A DNA stretch of 64,000 nucleotides, from positions 1-64,000 of the forward strand of contig JAKATU010000058.1 in NCBI GenBank assembly GCA_021818585.1, written 5' to 3'. The position numbers and the translations under genes were made by a program. Source of the DNA: Acidobacteriota bacterium (GTDB lineage: Bacteria; Acidobacteriota; Terriglobia; Terriglobales; Acidobacteriaceae). The notes beneath the pieces were generated by a model that made no database searches, was not told the DNA's origin, and saw only the letters and a list, made by a program, of their open reading frames with translations. Below are positions 8,781-16,918 of this stretch, in pieces (position 1 is the first letter of the stretch; each line of letters starts with the position of its first letter).

Positions 8781-10199
8781 GCCAGCCTTCTGCTTCTCCA
8801 CCTCAACCCCCTGCGCCCGGCGCATCCGGGGAGAAGTCAAATCTGTTGTCTCGCTCTCCATCGGCGCATGCACGCCCGGCTGCGAGGTCCAGCCCGGAAG
8901 CCGCTGATCTCCATAAATCAACCGCGCCCCGCTCGTGAACGTAAAGTACTGCCAGATCCACTGCAGCATCACCACAATCCGGTTCCGGAACCCAATCAAA
9001 AAGTAAACATGCACCAGCAGCCAGGTCAGCCATGCCGGAAAACCCTTCAGATGCTTCCGGAATGGCCACTTCACATCTGCCACCGCCGTCTGCCGCCCGA
9101 TCGTCGCCATGTCGCCCTTGTCAAAGTAATGGAACGGATCGCGCTTCTTCCCCGCCAGATCCGCCTCGATCATCTTCGCCACATGCACGCCCATCTGCAT
9201 CGCCGGCTGCGCCACTCCCGGAACCATACGCCCATCCTGCTCAAAGTGCGCCAGGTCCCCGCACACAAACACCTCTGGACGCCCCTCCGGATTCAGCGTC
9301 CGGTTCACCACCACCGCCCCGCGCTTGTCCGTCTCCACGCCCAGCTTCTTACCCACCGGAGAAGCCGTCACACCCGCTGCCCACGCCGTCACTACCGCGT
9401 CAATCCGCTGCTTGTCCCCTACCATCACGTAGCCGGCCTGCACGTCAGAAACTATCTTGTTCGTGTAAACCTCCACGCCCAGCTCCTTCAGTTGGTCCGC
9501 CGCCACCTTTGACAAATCCTCCGGATACGACGGCAGTAGCCGAGGCCCGCCCTCAATCAGCAGCACACGCGCCTTCGCCGGATCAATATGCCGGAAGTCA
9601 TGCCGCATGTAATGCTTCGCAATGTCTGAGATCGCTCCAGCCAGTTCCACGCCCGTCGGCCCGCCGCCCACCACCACAAAATTCAGCGGCGGATGGCTCC
9701 CCGTCTCCAGCATCTCCCGCTCCGCCAGCTCAAACGCCAGCAGAACGCGCCGTCGAATCTCGATCGCATCCTCAATAGTCTTCAATCCCGGCGCAAACGG
9801 CGCCCAGTGGTCATTCCCAAAATAGGAGTGCGTCGCACCCGTCGCCACCATCAGGTAGTCGTAGTCCATCTCCGCGCTGCTCGCAAACTTTACCCGCCGC
9901 CGCTCCAGGTCAAACTCCACGGCCTCGTCCATCAGCACTTCAACGTTCTTCGCCTTGCTTACAATCGCCCGTATCGGCGAGGCAATATCGGCTGGCGAAA
10001 GCACTGCCAGCGCCACCTGGTACAGCAACGGCTGAAACGTAAAGTGATTCCGGCGGTCCACTATCGTCACATCCACGCCCAGCTTGCTCAAACCTTTCGC
10101 AGCATGCGTCCCCGCAAATCCCCCGCCAATAATCAATACGCGCGGCCTCCGGCCCTCGCGAATCGCGGGAATATCGATCTTTCCTTGCTCAGCAGGCAT
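8778..10199 (-). CDS. ndh: Type II NADH:quinone oxidoreductase (NDH-2)
   Basis: This single-subunit flavoprotein transfers electrons from NADH to quinone without pumping protons, on the inner face of the membrane. The 473-residue product has the FAD dinucleotide fold VLIIGGGFAGTHAAKGL near residue 30 and the NADH fold FVVVGGGPTGVELAGA near 165. FVCGDLAHFEQDGR is the FAD contact near 310. The C-terminal third has hydrophobic helices (WLTWLLVHVYFLIGF and a following Trp-rich segment) for membrane anchoring. The ATG at 10199 is chosen because AGGAAAGG lies just upstream; an ATG at 10226 is in frame. It stands apart from the DUF1275 gene by about 80 nt. Confidence 0.92.
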   Translation of the reverse strand: MPAEQGKIDIPAIREGRRPRVLIIGGGFAGTHAAKGLSKLGVDVTIVDRRNHFTFQPLLYQVALAVLSPADIASPIRAIVSKAKNVEVLMDEAVEFDLERRRVKFASSAEMDYDYLMVATGATHSYFGNDHWAPFAPGLKTIEDAIEIRRRVLLAFELAEREMLETGSHPPLNFVVVGGGPTGVELAGAISDIAKHYMRHDFRHIDPAKARVLLIEGGPRLLPSYPEDLSKVAADQLKELGVEVYTNKIVSDVQAGYVMVGDKQRIDAVVTAWAAGVTASPVGKKLGVETDKRGAVVVNRTLNPEGRPEVFVCGDLAHFEQDGRMVPGVAQPAMQMGVHVAKMIEADLAGKKRDPFHYFDKGDMATIGRQTAVADVKWPFRKHLKGFPAWLTWLLVHVYFLIGFRNRIVVMLQWIWQYFTFTSGARLIYGDQRLPGWTSQPGVHAPMESETTDLTSPRMRRAQGVEVEKQKAG

Positions 10200-10282
10200 T
10201 CCTGTCCCTTTCCTGTTGATTCTCACTCTGTTTTTCTAAAGATGCACGCAGTGCCGCTCACGAAAATCAGATCTCCGTGAAC

Positions 10283-11032
10283 TCACTTCGCCTCCAAATA
10301 AGCTCCGCCCCGCAGCAGGCTCCAGATCGAAACCGTCGCTAAGCACGCAACAGGAAGCATCCCGGCCCACCGGGGCGCTTCCATGAAAAGCCAGCCCGTC
10401 AATACGGCCGACAATAGGTATACCCCTAGTGTAATGGCCTGCACCTCCAGCCGCTCCTCGTACTCCGCCTTCGGAGCCACGTCGCTTGTCTCTTCCCTCG
10501 TCGCAAGCCGCGTTATCCCGCGCACGAACAGCGTCAGCGTTCCGGAAATATACGTTGTCACCACCCCCGGAACCTGCAACTGCAGCATCGCCCCGCTCTG
10601 CAGCCCCATGCACAACGCCATCACCGCCATCAGCGCCATCAGCGGAACATGCGCTCCGCTCCGGTCAGCATGCCACGCCCACTCCGCCCCCGCAGCCAGT
10701 AACGTCTCGGCCAAAATCACCAGCGTCACGCTCCGCGCCCAGACCGCCTTCTGATACTGTCTCGCTTCCCGCCCCGTCACATAGGATGCAACAGCCACGC
10801 CCAGCGCGTACGCCAGCAGAGCCAGCGCCGGGTGAACGAACTGCCCGCTCAGCAGCGCCCCGGCATGAAACACATTGCTGTGGTGTCGGAACATCGATAT
10901 CCCCATCAGCACCACGCTGCCCGTCATGTTCGCCACAAATACCTCGCCAAACCCAAGAAAGCTCCACCCATCCGAAGCCCCGGCGCACATCGCCAGTAGA
11001 AACAGCAGTATCGCTCGCTCTGTCCGGCTCAT
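10283..11032 (-). CDS. DUF1275 (YoaK-type) membrane protein
   Basis: The 249-residue polytopic protein starts with an acidobacterial version of the DUF1275 signature: MCAGASDGWSFLGFGEVFVA followed by NMTGSVVLMG. About six to seven transmembrane segments are visible. The family has no established function. The start lies only about 40 nt from the divergent diguanylate cyclase start, so the two promoters must overlap the coding ends or each other. Confidence 0.88.
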   Translation of the reverse strand: MSRTERAILLFLLAMCAGASDGWSFLGFGEVFVANMTGSVVLMGISMFRHHSNVFHAGALLSGQFVHPALALLAYALGVAVASYVTGREARQYQKAVWARSVTLVILAETLLAAGAEWAWHADRSGAHVPLMALMAVMALCMGLQSGAMLQLQVPGVVTTYISGTLTLFVRGITRLATREETSDVAPKAEYEERLEVQAITLGVYLLSAVLTGWLFMEAPRWAGMLPVACLATVSIWSLLRGGAYLEAK

Positions 11033-11074
11033 TCCCGCTTTAGTAGGATGCGCTTACAATCGTCTCAATCCGCA

Positions 11075-12139
11075 ATGAACCGGCAGCTCGACATCACCGA
11101 TCCCTCCCAGAACTCCAATTGGAAAGATCTCGTCATCTTCCATAACCTCGCCCGCGCGCTCACCTCTTCGCTCGAACTCGACTCCGTGCTCCGCACCATC
11201 ATGGAGCAGATGCAGCAGTTCTTCGAGCCGGAAACATGGTCCCTCCTCATCCTCGACGAACCGCGCAACGAACTCTACTACGCCGTCGCAGTCGGACAAA
11301 GCGAGTCCGAAATCCACGACCTCCGTGTTCCCCTCGGCGAAGGCATGGCCGGCTGGGTCGCACAGCACGGCGAAAGCCTCATCGTTCCGGACATTCGCCA
11401 GGACGGACGCTTCCAGCCGCTCCAATCCGGCAGATTCCAGATCCGCTCCGCCATCTGCATGCCGCTGCTCTCGCATCAAAAAACTCTCGGCGTCATCCAG
11501 CTCTTCAACTGCCGCCTCGAGTCCATGACCGAGTACACCATCTCTTTCCTCCACATCCTCTGCGACTACGCCGCCATCGCCATTGAAAACGCCCGCGCCG
11601 TCGAGAAAATCCAGCGCCTCACCATCACCGACGACTGCACCGGCCTCTACAACCAGCGAAAACTCCAGCAGGTCCTCGAAGAACAGGTCCTGCTCAGCCG
11701 CAACTCCGGAAAACCCTTCAGCCTCATCTTCTTCGACCTCGACCACTTCAAGTCCGTCAATGACGTCCACGGTCACCAGATCGGCAGCGCGCTCCTCGCC
11801 AGGGTCGGCGACTGCATGCACCTGCCATCCCGCCCCGGCGACATCGGCTTCCGTTACGGCGGCGACGAATTCATCCTTCTGCTGCCCGAAACTGACAAAT
11901 TTCAGGCAGAATCCATCGCGCAAAACCTCCACGAACGCCTCCGCGAAGAAATCTTCCAGATCGACGACGAACTCCGCCTCCGCGTCACCGCCAGCTTCGG
12001 CGTCGCCACCTTCCCAGACGACGGCAATCACGGGCAGGACATCGTCCGCGCCGCCGATGCCGCCATGTACCTCGTCAAACGCACCACCCGCGACGGCGTA
12101 GCCGTTTCCCCCCGCCGCGCACCCGCCATCCGCATCTAG
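11075..12139 (+). CDS. GAF-GGDEF diguanylate cyclase
   Basis: GGDEF proteins make cyclic di-GMP from two GTP. The 354-residue product has an N-terminal GAF sensor domain (about residues 15-170; GEGMAGWVAQHGESLIVPDI is typical) and a C-terminal GGDEF domain with intact RYGGDEF near 265. RPGD lies five residues before GGDEF, the place of the RxxD inhibitory site, so product feedback is likely. There is no transmembrane segment, so it should act in the cytosol on an unknown GAF ligand. An in-frame ATG at 11048 would add nine residues and sit 15 nt from the divergent DUF1275 start; neither start has a clear ribosome-binding site. Confidence 0.92.
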   Translation: MNRQLDITDPSQNSNWKDLVIFHNLARALTSSLELDSVLRTIMEQMQQFFEPETWSLLILDEPRNELYYAVAVGQSESEIHDLRVPLGEGMAGWVAQHGESLIVPDIRQDGRFQPLQSGRFQIRSAICMPLLSHQKTLGVIQLFNCRLESMTEYTISFLHILCDYAAIAIENARAVEKIQRLTITDDCTGLYNQRKLQQVLEEQVLLSRNSGKPFSLIFFDLDHFKSVNDVHGHQIGSALLARVGDCMHLPSRPGDIGFRYGGDEFILLLPETDKFQAESIAQNLHERLREEIFQIDDELRLRVTASFGVATFPDDGNHGQDIVRAADAAMYLVKRTTRDGVAVSPRRAPAIRI

Positions 12140-12182
12140 TCCCGTGTCCTTAGAGTGGTAGCGACACACATACGTAACAACA

Positions 12183-12345
12183 AAAACCGGGCGGGTGCCC
12201 CATACTTCGCCGTCTTTCGGCGAAGTGTGTGACCGAATCGGCGCAAAGCGCCGACTGTCCTTCCCGCAACCAACCCGGAACAGGGTTGCCCCATCCAGGC
12301 TCCGCTAGGGTGGGAACAGAAAACCTCCCCCCCAAAGGCCGTCAT
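12183..12345. repeat. Intergenic composite repeat A1 (GTGCCCCAT...CCATCCAGGCTCCGCT)
   Basis: Begins GGGTGCCCCATAC and contains two hairpins, CTTCGCCG/CGGCGAAG and GGCGC/GCGCC. It ends with CCATCCAGGCTCCGCTAGGG at 12291-12310 and AAAACCTCC. The same modules in the same order lie at 36500-36650; short forms lie at 38111-38147, 42148-42190 and 44617-44654. No gene is seen in 12140-12550. Confidence 0.7.
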
Positions 12346-12347
12346 TC

Positions 12348-12430
12348 AATGTGAAGCCGAAGGGAACCTGCAGTTAAAAATCTTCTCTTCTTGAAAAATG
12401 TTGTCATTCCGACCGTGTGAAGAAGATTTT
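12348..12430. repeat. Intergenic repeat with GAACCTGCAGT and GTCATTCCGACC modules
   Basis: Contains GAAGCCGAAGGGAACCTGCA and, 30 nt later, TTGTCATTCCGACC. The related string at 36403-36475 has TTGTCATCCCGACCGAAG and GAGGAACCTGCAGTCAAAAT. Such strings are typical dispersed repeats of acidobacterial genomes. 12430-12550 is AT-rich with nothing recognised. Confidence 0.55.
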
Positions 12431-12550
12431 GTATTTGATTGTTGTAATGGGATTTAAATCAAAGGATTTTGGCTGTGTAGCAAGTGTGCAGGGAAATTTG
12501 TAAATTTCAGCCGAATTAACCACCGAGACTGTGTGGAATAGAAAGGCATA

Positions 12551-13228
12551 CTATCTTTCCTGCGGTAACAGAGCCGATCTCAGCTTCGAGAGTGCTCGAT
12601 AGTAGTGATTTCTAACGCTAGCGTAAGTAAAACCGGTCTCCTCCACAACCTCGCGCAGAGAGTAGCCTTCAAAGAAGACGAGATCGAGAATCCGACGTTG
12701 CTCTGGCGATAACACTTCTCGATAACGATTGAGCAGGTCCTTCCCCGAGAGGTGTTCCACGGCGTGCTTTTCGGAATCCTTCGTCGTAGCCTGTGCGACG
12801 CGCTGTTCGTTCAGATCGCAGGAATCATAAAATCGGTGAGACACAAGCTGCCGACGCCGGTCAATGGCACGGTGATAGGCCATCTGGATGATCCATGACT
12901 CCCCCGATGACTTGCTCGGATCAAAGATGGATGCCTTACGGAAAAGAAACAGGAAAAGCTCCTGCACGAGGTCATCTGCCTCGCCTTCATCGCGGAGGAT
13001 TCGTACCGCCACACTACGCACCACGACCGCATGCCGCCTGAACAAAATAGCCAAAGCATTGCGATTGCCGTCCTTAACCGCAGCCAGGAGTTCATTGTCG
13101 GATGTGTCGTCTCGAAAGACCCGAGACGATGCCGGACGGAGACCCTGTTCAGGTTGCCCCTCTGAGACTTGATCAGTCTCCGATGCTCCGTAGATGGCAG
13201 GCGAGAACATTAAAGAGTACTCACTCAT
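12551..13228 (-). CDS. ECF-type RNA polymerase sigma factor
   Basis: The 225-residue product has sigma region 2 (LAILFRRHAVVVRSVAVRIL, then DEGEADDLVQELFLFLF, about residues 55-105) and region 4 (LSPEQRRILDLVFFEGYSLR and the helix-turn-helix FTYASVRNHYYRALSKLRS, to the end). The roughly 45 N-terminal residues are outside the usual ECF core. AGGAAG precedes the ATG. No anti-sigma gene is adjacent, but a zinc-finger membrane protein at 15478-15864, beyond the IS element, could have been its partner before the insertion. That pairing is inference. Confidence 0.9.
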   Translation of the reverse strand: MSEYSLMFSPAIYGASETDQVSEGQPEQGLRPASSRVFRDDTSDNELLAAVKDGNRNALAILFRRHAVVVRSVAVRILRDEGEADDLVQELFLFLFRKASIFDPSKSSGESWIIQMAYHRAIDRRRQLVSHRFYDSCDLNEQRVAQATTKDSEKHAVEHLSGKDLLNRYREVLSPEQRRILDLVFFEGYSLREVVEETGFTYASVRNHYYRALSKLRSALLPQER

Positions 13229-13446
13229 ATTGCTTCCTGCTCTGCCCCCTCGAAGAACCTATTGTGCAGGCAACTTAAAGGTTGCTGGTGTCTGGAGGTG
13301 CATTGGTCACGCTTCCTGAAATGGGGGCAGCCTGTACAAGACGAGCACTCGATATTTGAGCAGCGTCCGACAGCTCCGGCACGAATGAGCTTCCCAGTTC
13401 AGGCATGCCTGAATTATCATTTTGAGAATAGCCCGATGCTTGAAAG

Positions 13447-13668
13447 ATGGCAACGGACATCTCCATACGGCTCGGGGAAAAAATTCGTGAGCTGAGGAAA
13501 GCGAATGGATGGAGACAGATTGACTTAGCCGCTCATGCTGAACTCAGTAAGACTCATATTCACGACCTCGAAGTCGGGCGTCGCGAGATAGGTCTGCACG
13601 CGCTTGAAAAGATCGCTAATGCGTTGAATTTGAAGCCTTCTGAGCTTCTTAAGGAAATCGGCAGCTGA
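13447..13668 (+). CDS. XRE-family helix-turn-helix regulator
   Basis: The 73-residue protein is one Cro/C1-type DNA-binding domain: KIRELRKANGWRQIDLAAHA, then LSKTHIHDLEVGRREIGLHA and LEKIANALNLKPSELL. It has no effector domain. Such small regulators usually control phage, mobile-element or toxin-antitoxin genes. It is divergent from the ECF sigma gene across 218 nt in which no convincing further gene is seen. Confidence 0.85.
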   Translation: MATDISIRLGEKIRELRKANGWRQIDLAAHAELSKTHIHDLEVGRREIGLHALEKIANALNLKPSELLKEIGS

Positions 13669-13673
13669 TCCAC

Positions 13674-13815
13674 CGCCAGCTTCGGACCTTTTCAAGCACG
13701 GCGTGACCGGCGACGTGGGCGCACTCGGGACCGGCTCATCACATTTCTAATTGCACCGAGCAGCTCCTCCGCACTCGGTATGAGCTATGACGGCAAGATC
13801 GCCTTTAGCAAAGGC
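13674..13815 (-). pseudogene. Possible decayed ParE-type toxin remnant
   Basis: This stretch follows the antitoxin stop on the same strand, where the toxin of a ParDE pair is expected. An ATG begins MNQYAFAKGDL but the frame closes after 26 codons. In another frame HVAGHAVLEKVRSW resembles the C-terminal strand region of ParE/RelE toxins. No intact toxin is present. The assignment rests on position and weak similarity. Confidence 0.25.
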
Positions 13816-13823
13816 ATACTGGT

Positions 13824-14070
13824 TCATGCAGAACGCAGCTCAATCCACTTTTTCTTGCGTTCCATCATACGAGTTTGTACATCCCCCTCGCTGCTCAATT
13901 CGCCACGTTCGGCAGACTGCCATCCATCTTCAATCTTTGAGCGAATCTCATCGGGATGCGCGGCAAGCCATTCTTCCTGCGCGTGAAGCTGACTGATGGC
14001 GCGTTCGACGAACTCTTCGATACTTTGATACGAGCCGCGCAACACGCTCTGCCGAATCAACGCTTCCAAT
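13824..14070 (-). pseudogene. ParD-like antitoxin gene, 3' part, cut by the IS element
   Basis: This is the C-terminal 82 codons of a CopG/ParD-type antitoxin (LEALIRQSVLRGSYQS, then IEEFVERAISQLHAQEEWL). The IS3 element 14071-15327 interrupts it. Removing the element and one copy of the CAAT duplication joins it in frame with the nine codons at 15328-15354, giving MTIQLKPELEALIRQSVL, a normal ribbon-helix-helix start. A GTG inside the IS end (14093) could still give a chimeric 89-residue protein, but it would lack the DNA-binding beta strand. Confidence 0.85.
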
Positions 14071-14107
14071 TGACCTGCCCCCAGATTCCGCACGTTTCTG
14101 AGGTAAG

Positions 14108-14998
14108 TTAACTCGCCGCCGCAGCGGTGGGAAAGTGGGAAACGCGATGGGCGTTTTCCAAGCGGACGGAGTCCGCGTCTTTTCCACGGCTGGTCTTTGC
14201 CGAAAACTCCGCCGGTGTCAGGTAATTCAGACTGCTGTGTGGTCTTCGCTCGTTGTAATCATGCCTCCAGTTGGCGAGGATGCGTCGAGCCTCGAAGAGG
14301 TTCTGGAACCAACTGACACGCAGGCATTCCTCGCGCAGCTTGCCGTTAAAGCTCTCCACGTAGCCATTCTGCGTCGGCTTGCCGGGCTGGATGTGGATCA
14401 GATCGATCTTGCGATCCAAAGCCCAGGCAAGGAAATGACGGCTGGTTAGCTCCGGGCCGTTATCACAGCGTATCGCCCGTGGCAGACCTCGCTCGGCGAT
14501 GATCTGGTCGAGCACACGTGTCACGCGCAGCCCGGCGAAGCTGGTGTCCACCTCCATCGCCAGACTTTCGCGTGTGTAGGCATCGATGACGTTCAGCACG
14601 CGAATCGAGCGGCCCGAAGCCGTCACATCGTGAACGAAATCAAGTGCCCACTCCTGGTTGGGCTCGGTGTAAATGCCCAGCGGCGCGCTCGTGCGTACGC
14701 AGTGTTTCCGCTTCTTCCGGCGCAGCGCCAGACCCGCCTCTCGATACACTCGGTGCACGCGCTTGTGGTTCACCTGCCTGCCTTCACGTTCGAGCAGCAC
14801 GTGCAGACGCCGGTAGCCGAAGCGCGGCTTTTCGCGCGCCAACGCAACCAGACGCTCGCGCAAACCATCGTCGTTCCGGCGCGGCTTGTAGCGATAGCTG
14901 GAAACTGGAACCAGCAGCAAGCGACAAGCCCGCCGCTCGGTGAAGGCATACTCGCTCCGGATATGCTCGACAGATGCCTTCATCGCTGTGAGCTCCAT
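14108..14998 (-). CDS. IS3 transposase OrfB (DDE integrase domain)
   Basis: The 296-residue rve-type catalytic part has the three acidic residues in ALDFVHDVT, IRCDNGPEL and YVESFNGKLREECL. The N-terminal part has the HTH_21 region (RFGYRRLHVLLEREG). It overlaps OrfA by 19 nt in the -1 frame. A run of seven A on the minus strand (15002-15008), just upstream within orfA, is a likely slippery site for making the OrfAB fusion transposase. Confidence 0.95.
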   Translation of the reverse strand: MELTAMKASVEHIRSEYAFTERRACRLLLVPVSSYRYKPRRNDDGLRERLVALAREKPRFGYRRLHVLLEREGRQVNHKRVHRVYREAGLALRRKKRKHCVRTSAPLGIYTEPNQEWALDFVHDVTASGRSIRVLNVIDAYTRESLAMEVDTSFAGLRVTRVLDQIIAERGLPRAIRCDNGPELTSRHFLAWALDRKIDLIHIQPGKPTQNGYVESFNGKLREECLRVSWFQNLFEARRILANWRHDYNERRPHSSLNYLTPAEFSAKTSRGKDADSVRLENAHRVSHFPTAAAAS

Positions 14999-15261
14999 CC
15001 GTTTTTTTCGATCACCGACTGCAGCGCTTCCTTGTCCAGGCTCAGATCGGCCACCAGCTTGCGCAGCCGGGTGTTTTCATCACGAAGCCGCTTGGCTTCC
15101 TGCGCTTCGCTCACATCCATGCCCCCGTACTTCGACTTCCAGGCATAGATCGTGTGCGCACTCACCCCAACCTCGCGGGCCACATCCTCGGCCCTCCGGC
15201 CGGCTTCCATCTGCTTGACCGCCGCGATCATCTGCGCCTCGGTATGCTTGCTCCTCGACAT
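14980..15261 (-). CDS. IS3 transposase OrfA (helix-turn-helix)
   Basis: The 93-residue protein has an HTH_Tnp_1 domain (EDVAREVGVSAHTIYAWKSK) followed by a leucine-zipper-like segment (EAKRLRDENTRLRKLVADLS) used for multimerisation. It binds the IS ends and regulates transposition. The start lies 66 nt inside the right inverted repeat. Confidence 0.93.
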   Translation of the reverse strand: MSRSKHTEAQMIAAVKQMEAGRRAEDVAREVGVSAHTIYAWKSKYGGMDVSEAQEAKRLRDENTRLRKLVADLSLDKEALQSVIEKNGWSSQR

Positions 15262-15327
15262 ACTTCCGCTCCACTTCTGAATACGAAAATCGTACTCCGC
15301 TATGTGCGGTTTTCGGGGAGCAGGTCA

Positions 15328-15354
15328 CAATTCCGGTTTCAGTTGGATAGTCAT
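15328..15354 (-). pseudogene. ParD-like antitoxin gene, 5' fragment
   Basis: Nine codons, MTIQLKPEL, lie outside the IS right end. They join in frame to the fragment at 13824-14070 once the IS and one CAAT are removed. The start codon is the ATG at 15354. Confidence 0.8.
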
Positions 15355-15477
15355 GATTGCGAATAGTGTAACCACTACGAGCGCAGTGTGGAATGGCGGC
15401 GCTCGTATGCATTTCGCAAAGAGTGACGCTGTGGTGAGAAGATAAGTGAGCAGTCGTTATCTACTGGAGTGAAACCA

Positions 15478-15864
15478 GTGAACCCTCAACTTCATGATGA
15501 GTTCATTGCTTTGTGCGCCCTGTTCTTCGCAGGAGAACTGTCGGACGAAGAGTGGGCACTCTTGCAGGTGCACCTTGCCTACTGCGCCCCCTGCCGCAAG
15601 ACCTTTGAGGAATGCCAGCAGATTCATCAGGTCACCATTCCTGCAATTGCTGCCTGCTCCGCCATCAAATCCAGTCACGAGTCTACAGACTCCCGCTTTT
15701 CTCTAAGGAGCGCTGAGAAGAGGCTCATGAATGAATTAGACGACGCGCCCGAATCCGGAAAGATTGAGCCATCCAACAAGATCAAGTGGGCAGTAGTAGC
15801 CAGCTTGATCGGTGTTGCGGTCTTGAGCGCCACATGGCTTTCACGTGATACCGAAAGAGAATAA
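15478..15864 (+). CDS. Zinc-finger (zf-HC2-like) membrane protein, putative anti-sigma factor
   Basis: The roughly 128-residue product has HDEFIALCALFFAGELSDEE and then HLAYCAPCRKTFEEC, the H-x3-C-x2-C pattern of anti-sigma zinc domains. One transmembrane helix (WAVVASLIGVAVLSATWL) sits near the C-terminus and the protein ends soon after. The GTG at 15478 is chosen because GGAG lies 8 nt upstream; a GTG at 15469 is in frame. The frame stays open for about 80 codons past the TAA (15862-15864), so a longer ancestral protein may have been truncated. The ECF sigma gene at 12551-13228 is the only candidate partner. Confidence 0.7.
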   Translation: MNPQLHDEFIALCALFFAGELSDEEWALLQVHLAYCAPCRKTFEECQQIHQVTIPAIAACSAIKSSHESTDSRFSLRSAEKRLMNELDDAPESGKIEPSNKIKWAVVASLIGVAVLSATWLSRDTERE

Positions 15865-15997
15865 GAAACCTCTACGCAAACCTCAGCACAGCAACTAGCG
15901 ACTCTTCCGGCGGCTGCGATCCAAACTCAATTGCGCAGAAGTCCGAATGTTCGTACGAGACTGAGTACGAGAGAAAGCGTTCCGAAGTCGCGAGGGT

Positions 15998-16918
15998 TCA
16001 CTCCGGTTGCGCGGAGGTCACGCGTTTCTTCGATGAACGCATTTCCGTCACAAGTGATTGCAACGTCCCGAGCGAACCCGGATGGTGACGTTCTAAATAG
16101 CGAATGACCTTTTGGTGCTGAAATAGTTGCTCCAGATAAGTGCATGCAACCGTCAACGTCAAAATGTCGGTTCCGTAGGACGCTTCGACTGCCTTTAAAT
16201 TACGAACAAGGTTCTCCGTGTCTTCTTCGAGAAGCATTTCTGCAGCCGCTGAGTCTGCTTTCTGCTTACGCAGACTCTTCGTCGGCGCAATTAACAAATC
16301 AGGTGGAGTGAGGGCGAGGCGCGTCTTCAGGAACGAGATCGATAGGTCGTTGCGGAGAATCATCAACTCCGCCGTGGCAATCTGGATTGCAGGCTTCATC
16401 TTTCGCAATATCTGAAAGACTTTAGGGCTCATTTTGCGATCCCGTAGCAATTCGACTACTTCGTCACAAATTCCATCAAGCATCCTCGCCTTTTTCCGAA
16501 TTGTAGAAATGTCCACATTTAATGCTGTAGCAATGCGCTCCTCAGAAACTCCCCGATTGAGGGCTTGGAGAAGCATGAGGTGTTGAGCCACAGGTGGTAT
16601 GTGGTTGACGCGCTTGTTGTACGTATAAGATTCATCATCCGTTGCAATCAGGGATCTTGCCTCCGCAAGCCCCATCTCCTTCAACACCGCAAGCCGCAGA
16701 TGGCCGTCGAGAAGCAGAAATCCTTTACCGTTCTGAGGAAAAACAACAAGTGGTTCGATCAGGCCAACTTCTACAATGGAAGCTCTTATCTGCGAGTAGG
16801 CTCGCGATTTTTTCACTTGGGGAGTGAGAGGCCGCTGAGGGATGATTGAACTCAGAGGTAGGGTAAAGACTTGGTCTTGAAACGCCAGAAGTGCAGGGTT
16901 TTCCAAGGTGGCACCCAC
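15998..16918 (-). CDS. RepB/ParB-like protein, third gene of the recombinase cassette
   Basis: The 306-residue protein has a ParB-type N-terminal domain (LIEPLVVFPQNGKGFLLLDG, then HLRLAVLKEMG) and a helix-turn-helix (SEERIATALNVDISTIRKKA). The rest resembles the C-terminal domain of plasmid RepB partition proteins. The ENxxR motif of CTP-binding ParB proteins is not recognisable; NKRVNH occupies the region. The GTG start shares one base with the stop of the ParB gene, so the two are translationally coupled. No ParA ATPase is nearby, which argues against simple plasmid partition. Role unknown. Confidence 0.8.
   Translation of the reverse strand: MGATLENPALLAFQDQVFTLPLSSIIPQRPLTPQVKKSRAYSQIRASIVEVGLIEPLVVFPQNGKGFLLLDGHLRLAVLKEMGLAEARSLIATDDESYTYNKRVNHIPPVAQHLMLLQALNRGVSEERIATALNVDISTIRKKARMLDGICDEVVELLRDRKMSPKVFQILRKMKPAIQIATAELMILRNDLSISFLKTRLALTPPDLLIAPTKSLRKQKADSAAAEMLLEEDTENLVRNLKAVEASYGTDILTLTVACTYLEQLFQHQKVIRYLERHHPGSLGTLQSLVTEMRSSKKRVTSAQPE

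Larger units (their letters stand above)
14071..15327 (-). mobile_element. IS3-family (IS407-like) insertion sequence, complete
   Basis: The element is 1257 bp with imperfect terminal inverted repeats. The left end reads TGACCTGCCCCCAGATTCCG; the right end, on the minus strand, reads TGACCTGCTCCCCGAAAACC. It is flanked by a 4-bp direct repeat, CAAT, at 14067-14070 and 15328-15331. Four-base duplications and two overlapping frames match the IS407 group. It appears intact and probably inserted recently, since the duplication is perfect. Confidence 0.95.

Noticed and set aside
13262-13495. A 77-codon plus-strand frame between the sigma factor and the XRE gene
   Set aside because: Trp/Cys-rich, no ribosome-binding site, overlaps the XRE start in another frame.
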